Source of the DNA: Giardia muris
Lineage: Eukaryota; Fornicata; Diplomonadida; Hexamitidae
NCBI GenBank assembly: GCA_006247105.1
Contig: VDLU01000027.1
Span: forward strand, 1 to 16,415
Length of the DNA: 16,415 nt
Direction: 5' to 3'
The notes beneath the pieces were generated by a model, which saw only the letters and a list, made by a program, of their open reading frames with translations, made no database searches and was not told where the DNA came from. Positions within the stretch are counted from its first letter, which is position 1; every line of letters starts with the position of its first letter. Shown piece after piece: positions 1 through 6,055 of this stretch. Both the position numbers and the translations under genes were made by a program.

Positions 1-306
1 GCCATGATGGATCACATGTCCCTTCGGTCATCCATGAAACCCGTTGTGTCCCCCCCCATCCTGATCGTACCACAACCGCAACAGGACTCCAAGGTGATCA
101 GCCTCTAGGCGGGAGAGACCATGACTCAGGGAAGTCGGCAAACTAGCTCCGTAACCTCGGGAGAGGAGTCTGATCGATCAGAACCGGCACGGACCGAGGG
201 ATCCCGACTACTAACATAGCGTCGTGCCAGTCGTCATGGATGCGTACACGACGTGATTTCTGCCCAGTGCCATGACCGTCACCATGAAGAGGTTCATCCA
301 AGCCCT

Positions 307-358
<52 letters not shown>

Positions 359-776
359 GGGTAATTTCCGACGTGCATGAATGGATCAACGAGGATCCCA
401 CTGTCCCAAGTCATGCCTCCGTGAACCTACAGACCCGGGAACGGGCGGGTGTTGGTCGGCGGGCAAGAAGACCCTTTTGAGCTTGACTCCAATCCGATCC
501 TGGGGGATGGGATCATCGGTGCAGCATACAGGGGAGGCCGCTTCCATGAGATACCCTGACGTTGTTCACCATCCCACTCACCGACTTACATCGGCACACG
601 GTCGGATGGGGAGTTTGGCTGGGGCGGCGCGCCTAGATCACACCGCAGGCGTCCTATGGGCTCGGAAACCTCACGTGGAGCATAAGGGCATAAGACTACC
701 CCCTGTCCCGGTACTTGCCGTGAAAGCGTGGCCTAACGATCCTTCAACCGCTCCGGTAATCCGAGCGTGGAGGTGA

Positions 777-820
<44 letters not shown>

Positions 821-822
821 CC

Positions 823-866
<44 letters not shown>

Positions 867-916
867 CCGTCCGCATGCATCGGTGCGGAAGCGTCGGATT
901 GTTCACCCGTCTAAGG

Positions 917-960
<44 letters not shown>

Positions 961-1230
961 TCCTACCGACCATCTCCATGCGTCCAGTACGTCGGGTCAG
1001 TACGAGAGGAACACCCGTCGCGAGCCTCCGATCTCCCGGTTGTTTGACTTGACAGTGCCGGTCTGTCGCGCTCGGGGGACTAGCACTGAACGCCTCTAAG
1101 TGTCCATCCCACCTACTCGCATGGGTTGAGGGGCTTCCCCTCGATTCGCCCGGGTTGACGACCCTTTTCCGACCTACTGTACGGCGTGGAGCTTCTTGCG
1201 ACCGCCTGAGGTTTGGTTCGGGTTGGCATT
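1..1230 (+). rRNA. Large subunit (28S-like) rRNA, 3' part, cut by window start
   Basis: This is the 3' portion of a nuclear LSU rRNA, the catalytic RNA of the 60S subunit. By comparison with the complete copies, about 1.4 kb of the 5' part lies outside the window. Landmarks: the core motif CTCTCTTAAGGTAGC at 331-345 (the target of the homing enzyme I-PpoI and of R2 retroelements) is uninterrupted; GCAAGAAGACCC near 463; the peptidyl-transferase-centre segment CAGGGATAACTGGC near 791; and the sarcin-ricin loop AGTACGAGAGGAAC at 999-1012. The 3' end is placed near 1230, where sequence turns into G/C runs; this is an estimate, uncertain by tens of bases. Compared with the two other copies it lacks several short segments (near 165, 208-216, 634, 659-664 and 694-699), some of them strands of clear hairpins. 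It is therefore either a damaged unit or poor consensus sequence. Confidence 0.95.
1128..1142 (+). other. Perfect hairpin near the LSU 3' end
   Basis: GAGGGG, loop CTT, CCCCTC forms a perfect 6-bp hairpin about 115 nt after the sarcin-ricin loop. It recurs at 8622-8636 and 16020-16034. The position fits a domain VI helix of LSU rRNA. It lies upstream of the likely mature 3' end, so I do not call it a terminator. Confidence 0.6.
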
Positions 1231-1570
1231 CCCCCCGAGCCCCCGAGGGTCGAAGACCTGAGGGGGTGAGGGAAGGGCCGGAACAACCCCCCCGAGGGTC
1301 GTGAGACCCGAAGGGGGGGCCGGAAGCGAGGCCCCCCGCCCCGAGGAAGACCTGAAGGGGGGTGAGGGCATCCCCGTCATACCAGGGGGGTGGGAAGGGC
1401 TCCCCTCCGGTCGTGGGACCAGGGGGGTGAGGGCCCCCGGTCGTAAGGGGGCATCCCCGAGGGGTGAGACTTGAGGCGCCGAGGGTCATACCAGGGGGGG
1501 TGAGGGCCCCAAGGGGGGGCGTCCCCCGCCCGGATCGACCTGAAGCGAGATCAGACCCCCGTGGGTCGAA
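1231..1570 (+). repeat. IGS module 1, copy 1: G-run-rich degenerate repeats
   Basis: This non-coding block follows the LSU. It is built from loosely related phrases such as GAGGGTCG, GTCATACCAGGGGGG (near 1377 and 1487), GACCTGAGGGGGTGAGGG and GACCCGAAGGGGGG. Runs of 3-8 G on the + strand recur at short spacing, so G-quadruplex formation is possible on the + strand DNA and in any read-through RNA. Its position directly after the LSU makes it a candidate 3' external spacer and termination region, but no known terminator motif was recognised. From 1391 to 1525 it matches 16281-16415 base for base by eye, whereas the middle copy has shorter base runs. Confidence 0.7.
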
Positions 1571-2760
1571 GGCCCGGGTACGGGGGCCTACAGAAGGATA
1601 CCAGATTTGGAACGGTTACAGTGGATTTTGGATCCGGACTCGAGATCAAAAGACCGGAGGGGCGAGGGCGGGTCCGCGGGTCCCTCGAACGGGGGGTCGT
1701 ACAGGGGTCCCCCGTGGGCCCACGGCCGTCCCCCTGGGCACGGAACGGATCGGGGGTCCATGCCCTGGCCCGGGAGTCCACATGGGTCCTCACGGGGGCC
1801 TTCCCTCCAGGGGTCATTCGAGGTGTCCCCGGGGGTCCCCTGGGTCCATGGGGCCCTTGAAGTCCTTCAAGATGAACGGGGACGGGGGGCCCGGTCCCTC
1901 ACGGGGTGGGCCCTCACACGGGGGGGCTCATGGCTCCATCGGGGACGGGGACTGGGTCCGACCCCCCCGCCCTCCTTCGAGGGGGCCGGGTCATCGGACC
2001 ATGTGGTCATATGGATGGGCCTTCGGGGGGCACGGTCCCCTCGGGGGTGGGTCATCGAATGGGATGGGGGACTATCTTCCCCCCTTCCATAGCCCGTGGG
2101 GTCCCCCTCGAGTCCTCCATGAACGGGGTCACATGGGGCCTTCAGAGGGTCTCCTGGGCCCGGGCCGAACAGGGGATTCCCGTGGGGTCCGACTCCCCCT
2201 TGAATCTCTGGGGGTCTCGAGCGGGGACCCAGATCCACGCCCCACAGGTCCATGGACCTTCATGGGTGGGGGGGTGGTCCATCATACGGATGGGGGTTCC
2301 TTCGGTCGGGGGTCCGTCCGGTCCTCACGGGACAGGATCCAGGGGGCCTTCACGTCCCCTCATACGGGCCACATGGACCGGGTCATCAGGGGGATCCGGG
2401 TCATCATATGGGGCCCGGGCCTCATATCCATGGACGGGGACTCCCCCACGGGGCGGGCCCCCTTCATCGATCGGGTCCCTCACGGATCCTTCAGAGGGTG
2501 AAGATCGGACACGGGCTATCATGGGACTTTCAGGCCCCCGGGTCATCGGACGGACGATCGAACGGGCCCCCGAGGGCACGAGTAGAGGTAGTGGGTCCAT
2601 GGGGCCCGGGACGACGCTCATCATTCCAGACGGGAGGGAACCCTTCCCGCTTTCTCCTTCATTCAAGTTTAGGACCGGAGGGGCGCCGAAGCGACGGGCC
2701 CCCTCAGAGGGGGACCGAAGGGGCGGCCCGAAGGGCGAGGCCACTGTGGGCACCGGCCAC
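1571..2760 (+). other. IGS module 2, copy 1: long GC-rich spacer, no gene seen
   Basis: About 1.19 kb of GC-rich, stop-poor DNA with open frames on both strands. I do not believe any of them is coding: the proteins are low-complexity (G, P, R, S), frames overlap on both strands, and the corresponding frames in the second unit start and break elsewhere because of indels. A motif of the form CAT or TAT followed by GGGGCC recurs at 1846, 2131, 2405 and 2598, and GACCGGAGGGGCG occurs near 1652 and 2674, so part of the block may be old decayed repeats. No promoter, RNA gene or mobile element was recognised. Confidence 0.6.
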
Positions 2761-2795
2761 TGACTGGGCGTGTCTGCGTCCCCGGGCGGCCCGCG

Positions 2796-3202
2796 TCTCC
2801 GTGTCCCTCGCATCTCTCGCATCTCCCGCGTCTCTCATCACCTCTCATCACTTATTATCGTCCCTTATCGTGTCTCGTGTCCCTTATCGTCTCTTATCAT
2901 CTCTTATCGTCCCCCGTCATCTCTCATCGCTCTCATCGCGTCCCCAGCCCCCCCACTCCTCTCGTGGATCCCCCTGGCCCCTCTCATGCCCCCCATGGAT
3001 CCTCATGCCCTCTCATGATCCATGCCCCCATGCCCCCCTGACTCCTCTTGAATCACCTCGTGGCCCCCCTCTCAGGCCTCCCCCCTTCCTCCCTCAGCCC
3101 TCCCCACGCCTGCACACACTCCCCCCCATCCCTCTACCACGTCGGGGAGCCCTCTCCCACATCCGTCTGACTCGTCCCCCAACCCCCAGGTCTCCAGATC
3201 CT
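2796..3202 (+). repeat. IGS module 3, copy 1: pyrimidine-rich tract
   Basis: About 400 bp in which the + strand is almost all C and T with scattered A and G. The core at 2831-2940 is a degenerate array of CTCTCATCR, CTCTTATCRTC and CCCTTATCGTC phrases of roughly 8-12 bp. It is followed by C-rich sequence carrying CTCATG and GGATCC phrases. Such a strand-asymmetric tract can adopt triplex structure or slow replication forks, which is inference only. It is present in both complete units with small length differences. Confidence 0.75.
2991..3034 (+). repeat. 10-bp repeat locus, contracted or degenerate allele
   Basis: This is the counterpart of the 10-bp repeat at 10444-10479. Here only one intact CATGGATCCTCATG phrase is present, flanked by related CTCATGCCC and CTCATGATCCATG phrases. 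The difference shows this spot is length- and sequence-variable between neighbouring units. Confidence 0.65.
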
Positions 3203-3234
3203 CCTGGATTAATATTTACTAATGAAAATCCAGG
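3203..3234 (+). promoter_or_regulatory. AT-rich island with 8-bp inverted repeat (IGS copy 1)
   Basis: CCTGGATT (3203-3210) and AATCCAGG (3227-3234) form a perfect 8-bp inverted repeat around a 16-nt loop made almost only of A and T. It is the clearest AT-rich island in a spacer otherwise dominated by G and C. It lies where the + strand changes from pyrimidine-rich (upstream) to G-rich (within about 100 bp downstream). It is conserved at 10661-10691, apart from one T missing in the loop. A replication origin, a protein-binding site or a promoter element are all possible; the sequence does not decide between them. Confidence 0.5.
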
Positions 3235-3545
3235 GGAATCCCGGACAATAGAGGGTTCGATCCATCATCTCGTCCCATGGGACTCCCGTCCCCCCTGCAC
3301 CCTTTCGACGGTGTTACGTGACTGTGCACGCAGTGGGAGGGCCGTGGGGGTCGTGGGGATGGCAGGAGACTTGCATGGGGTCATCCTTGGGGACGGGTCG
3401 AGAGGGATGGAGGGGCCACCTAAGGGCCTTGTGGGGGCCTATGAGCGATCTTTGGGGGTCGGGAGGCTCCCGGGACGCTCCTGGGCCGGGGACGGGTCGA
3501 GGCCTGGTGGGCCATTTTTTGAAACTCGACTTCGGACACCAACTT
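3235..3545 (+). other. IGS module 4, copy 1: mixed spacer before R1
   Basis: No gene was seen. The first 75 bp are mixed in composition; from about 3325 the + strand is G-rich. A conserved run of six T at 3515-3520 (10971-10976 in the other unit) opens a less GC-rich stretch of about 80 bp leading into element R1. Within it CTCGA and TCGAG form a short inverted pair around 27 bases. In other eukaryotes a terminator or upstream control element can sit at this position relative to a spacer promoter; here that is only analogy. Confidence 0.5.
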
Positions 3546-3607
3546 ACACCTAAAATCGAGCAGAAAGTGCACGAAAGATGGAGGCCGACTTTCGGCTACT
3601 ATAGGGG
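3546..3607 (+). promoter_or_regulatory. Element R1, copy 1: putative spacer Pol I promoter
   Basis: First of three related elements in the spacer. The core is 37 bp at 3571-3607 and ends in TTTCGGCTACTATAGGGG. It matches the core of R2 at 34 of 37 positions and that of R3 at 33 of 37 (counted by eye). The preceding ACACCTAAAATCGAG region is weakly similar to the flanks of R2 and R3. The GC-rich sequence just downstream (GGAAGGAGGAAGGCCGGG) also resembles that after R2. Because the third copy lies just before the SSU gene, a promoter role is inferred, with ACTATAGGG as a plausible initiation site. Confidence 0.5.
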
Positions 3608-3639
3608 AAGGAGGAAGGCCGGGCCCCGGGGGACGGGGG

Positions 3640-3744
3640 ACGAAGTGCTGCCGCGGGGCGGGGAGGAGAAGGATCGGAGGGGTCACCTGGGGACCCTCAA
3701 TAAGTGGACGAAAGGTGGAGGCCGACTTTCCGCTACTGTAGGGG
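3640..3744 (+). promoter_or_regulatory. Element R2, copy 1: putative spacer Pol I promoter
   Basis: Second copy of the element; core 3708-3744, ending in CGCTACTGTAGGGG. Its similarity to R3 extends well upstream. Both carry ACGAAGTGC (here at 3640) followed by a G-rich stretch, then a CACCT phrase, then CAATAAGTGG just before the core. This shows a duplicated module of about 105-115 bp and not a chance short match. It lies immediately before the GC-rich tandem array, so the array is bracketed by R2 and R3. Confidence 0.55.
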
Positions 3745-3790
3745 CCAGGAGGCCGGGGCCCGGGGGCCCGAAGGGGCGAGGCCGGCCGAG

Positions 3791-4116
3791 GGCCCGCCCC
3801 CCTCAAATCGGACGGGGGGAGGGGCGAGAGGCCCCCAAAGGACGGCGGGGGGAGGGCTCCAGGGCCCCCAAATCGAACGGGGGAGGGGCGAGAGGCCCCC
3901 AAATCGGACGGGGAGGAGGGCTCCAGGGCCCGCCCCCAAATCGAACGGGGGGAGGGGCGAGAGGCCCCCAAATCGGACGGGGAGGAGGGCTCCAGGGCCC
4001 GCCCCCCTCAAATCGAACGGGGGGAGGGGCGAGAGGCCCCAAATCGGACGGGGAGGAGGGCTCCAGGGCCCGCCCCCCTCAAATCGAACGGGAGGGGCGA
4101 GAGGCCCCCAAATCGG
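3791..4116 (+). repeat. GC-rich tandem array between R2 and R3, copy 1
   Basis: Tandem repeats with units of 64, 69 and 71 bp, measured between GCTCCAGGGCC phrases at about 3857, 3921, 3990 and 4061. Each unit has two halves: AAATCGAACGGGGGGAGGGG with GCGAGAGGCCCCC, and AAATCGGACGGGGAGGAGGG with CTCCAGGGCC. The motif AAATCG followed by A or G and ACGGG therefore recurs about every 30-40 bp. The second unit of the rDNA has the same elements in a rearranged order, as expected of an array turning over by unequal exchange or slippage. By position it resembles enhancer repeats of animal rDNA; function is unknown. Confidence 0.85.
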
Positions 4117-4191
4117 TCCTCCGAACGGCTCCCCCCTCCGAACGGCCCCCTCCCCCTCGGTCTTCCTCCCTCCCCCCCTCGCCGGTCCTGA
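4117..4191 (+). other. Pyrimidine-rich link between tandem array and R3, copy 1
   Basis: A short C/T-rich stretch with a CTCCGAACGGC phrase twice (once in the other unit). It separates the tandem array from R3. Nothing else was recognised. Confidence 0.5.
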
Positions 4192-4306
4192 ACGAAGTGC
4201 CGTCGCAGGGAGGGGAGTGAGCTGGGGAAGAAGGACCACAACCCCCACCTAGAGACCTTCAATAAGTGGCCCAAAGATGGAGGCCGATTTTCGGCTACTA
4301 TAGGGA
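4192..4306 (+). promoter_or_regulatory. Element R3, copy 1: putative rRNA gene promoter
   Basis: Third copy of the element. The upstream part starts with ACGAAGTGCCGTCGCAGGG at 4192, the CAATAAGTGG phrase is at 4260-4269, and the core is 4270-4306, ending in TTTTCGGCTACTATAGGGA. It lies immediately upstream of the SSU: the TAGGG at 4301-4305 is about 119 bp before the first SSU base. Position, duplication in the spacer and the AT-containing ACTATAGGG inside very GC-rich DNA make it the best candidate for the RNA polymerase I promoter, with a 5' external spacer of roughly 115-120 nt. The exact start is not visible from sequence. A conserved processing site is the main alternative. Confidence 0.55.
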
Positions 4307-4419
4307 AGGCACGACGAGGCCGGACGGGACGAGAAGACCCACCCGACGACGAGTGTGGATCGTACGACGAGAGGACGGAAGGGCCGGCCCACAACGGACG
4401 GATCGACCGATCGACAGAC
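4307..4419 (+). other. Putative 5' external transcribed spacer, copy 1
   Basis: This is the short stretch between R3 and the SSU. It contains a small direct repeat, GATCGACC followed by GATCGACA (4401-4416), right before the mature 5' end. It has the same length as in the other unit (offset 7414 at both ends), with only compensating one-base differences. Its role as leader depends on R3 being the promoter. Confidence 0.5.
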
Positions 4420-5847
4420 CATCCGGTTGATCCTGCCGGAGTACTACGCTACCCCCAAGGACAAAAGCCATGCAAGCGGACACGAGGTATGAAGTGGCGG
4501 ACGGCTCGGTACAACGGTACGAGTCTGACCGGGGGTGAAGGCTAGACGGATACCGCTGGCAACCCAGCGCCAACGAGTGCTCAAGAGCGGGGAAGGAAAG
4601 CACGCGATGGAGCGAATGCCCGGATGAGGTTCCGAGGTATTACCTAGTCGGTAGAGTAGTGGTCTACGGAGGGGATGATGCCTGGCGGAGGATCAGGGTT
4701 TGACTCCGGAGAACGGGCCTGAGAGACGGCCCGTACATCCAAGGACGGCAGCAGGCGCGGAACTTGCCCAATGCGTGAAGGCGTGAGGCAGCAACGGGGG
4801 ATCCCATGAAATGGGAAGACTGGGGGGTAGATGACCCCAGCACAAGTCGAGGGAAAGGTCTGGTGCCAGCAGCCGCGGTAATTCCAGCTCGGCAGGCGTC
4901 GTACGGCGCTGTTGCAGTTAAAACGTCCGGAGTCGAGACGTCCAGCCGGGAGGAAAGAGGAGCGCTTAAGGCGGGAGTGAGTACGAGAAAGCCCGGGACG
5001 GACATGAAGGTGAATGGGTAAGGGCATGTGTATTGGTGGGGGACGGGTGAAATAGGATGATCCGACCAAGACAGACAAAGGCGTAGGCACTTGCCAAGAC
5101 CATATCAGTCGAACCAGGACGAAGCCCGGGGGCGAGAAGGCGATTAGACACCACCGTATTCCCGGGCGTAAACGATGCCACCGAGAGACTGGCCAGGTCG
5201 TCAGGATCGAAGGGAAACCGATCAGGGTACGGGCTCTGGGGGGAGTATGGCCGCAAGGCTGGAACTTGAAGGCATTGACGGAGGGGTACCACCAGACGTG
5301 GAGTCTGCGGCTCAATTTGACTCAACGCGAACACCTTACCAGGCCCAGACGTACGGAGGATCGACGGTTGAGAGGACCTTCGTGATCGTACGAGTGGTGG
5401 TGCATGGCCGTTCACAGCCCGTGGCTTGAGCCGTCTGCTTGACTGCGACAACGAGCGAGACCCTAACCTGGATGGGACCGCCAATGGTGAATTGGAGGAA
5501 GGTGGGGCGATAACAGGTCTGTGATGCCCTTAGACGCCCTGGGCTGCACGCGTACTACACTGTGGGGATGAAACCACGTCGAGTTGTGAAGCTTGATGAG
5601 ATCAAACCCCCACGTGGTTGGGATCGTGGACTGGAACGTCCTCGTGAACCTGGAATGTCTAGTAGGCGTAGGTCATCAATCTACGCCGGATACGTCCCTG
5701 CCCCTTGTACACACCGCCCGTCGCTCCTACCGACTGGGTCTTCTGGCGAGCTCCTGGGAGGGATGAACCGAACAGGGACGAACCGCGAGGCTTGGAGGAA
5801 GGAGAAGTCGTAACAAGGTATCCGTAGGTGAACCTGCGGATGGATCC
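4420..5847 (+). rRNA. Small subunit (18S-like) rRNA, copy 1
   Basis: Complete SSU rRNA of the small ribosomal subunit, about 1428 nt, far shorter than the usual 1.8 kb eukaryotic 18S and typical of Giardia. The 5' end is CATCCGGTTGATCCTGCCGG. The 530-loop motif GTGCCAGCAGCCGCGGTAAT begins near 4864. A GGCATTGACGGAGGGG variant of the universal motif is near 5271, TGTACACACCGCCCGTC near 5707 (decoding region), and the 3' end GGTGAACCTGCGGATGGATC is near 5828-5846. Compared with copy 2 there are at least eleven one- or two-base indels and no clear substitutions. For example, GCGCCAACGAG here is GCGCCAAGACGAG in copy 2, while GGGCTGCACGCG here is GGGCTTGCACGC there. Species is most likely G. muris by recognition of the 5' sequence. 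Confidence 0.97.
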
Positions 5848-5884
5848 ATCGAGAGGGAAGGTACGAGGATGAAGGCAATGAGAT
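5848..5884 (+). other. Internal transcribed spacer 1, copy 1
   Basis: Only about 37 nt lie between the SSU 3' end and the estimated 5.8S start. Such a minimal ITS1 is typical of Giardia. The right boundary is estimated from the distance to the GGATG motif that corresponds to GGATC of other 5.8S RNAs. Confidence 0.75.
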
Positions 5885-6004
5885 GACGCGACCCGGTGGA
5901 TGCCTTGGCTCGGGGGACGATGAAGGACGTGGCTGACGACGATACTCGATGTGGTCCAAGCACGTGACATCGATCTTCGAATGGATCATCGGGGTGGTGG
6001 GGTG
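5885..6004 (+). rRNA. 5.8S rRNA, copy 1
   Basis: 5.8S rRNA, which base-pairs with the LSU to form the 5' domain of the large subunit RNA. Recognisable parts in order: GGTGGATGCCTTGGCTC (counterpart of CGGATCTCTTGGTTC in other eukaryotes), ACGATGAAGGACGTGGC (counterpart of the CGATGAAGAACG segment), and ATCGATCTTCGAATGG (counterpart of CATCGAATCTTTGAA). Its 3' end, CATCGGGGTGGTGGGG at 5987-6002, pairs with 6058-6073 at the LSU start: 15 of 16 positions pair, counting one G-U. That is the expected 5.8S-LSU helix and it fixes this boundary well. The 5' end is estimated to within several bases. Confidence 0.9.
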
Positions 6005-6055
6005 ATCTACGAACTGGGTTGTTCGAGGGGTTGAACGATGGGGAATGAGATGAGG
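6005..6055 (+). other. Internal transcribed spacer 2, copy 1
   Basis: About 51 nt between the two strands of the 5.8S-LSU helix. It can form an internal hairpin, TTGTTC with GAACGA around an 8-nt loop (one G-U pair). It is extremely short for a eukaryotic ITS2, as expected in Giardia. Confidence 0.75.

Noticed and set aside
331..345. Possible intron, homing endonuclease or R2-type retroelement at the LSU target site
   Set aside because: The CTCTCTTAAGGTAGC site is intact in all three LSU copies, with normal rRNA on both sides.
1128..1142. Hairpin as transcription terminator
   Set aside because: It lies in all copies before the estimated LSU 3' end and has no T run after it. A structural rRNA helix is more likely.
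1464..3553. Long + strand open frames in IGS copy 1 (up to 433 codons)
   Set aside because: Low-complexity G/P/R/S proteins with overlapping frames on both strands. The frames are not kept in IGS copy 2, where indels shift and break them. This is expected of stop-poor GC-rich DNA.
3791..4116. CRISPR array
   Set aside because: The repeats are directly adjacent, GC-rich and degenerate, without unique spacers, and lie in a eukaryotic rDNA spacer.
3318..4252. Repeat-encoded open frames over the GC-rich tandem array
   Set aside because: The apparent periodic G/R/P protein simply follows the DNA repeats and is not preserved in the rearranged copy 2.
3571..4306. Telomeric TAGGG repeats
   Set aside because: TAGGG, the Giardia telomere unit, occurs singly at the end of the R elements but never in tandem, so this is not a telomere junction.
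1231..4419. 5S rRNA or tRNA gene in the spacer
   Set aside because: No 5S internal control motif or tRNA-like cloverleaf with A and B boxes was recognised. A covariance-model search would settle this.
4644..5484. Antisense and sense open frames across the SSU, including one of 223 codons on the - strand
   Set aside because: They lie wholly inside rRNA and their extent changes between the copies with single-base indels. No protein family was recognised.
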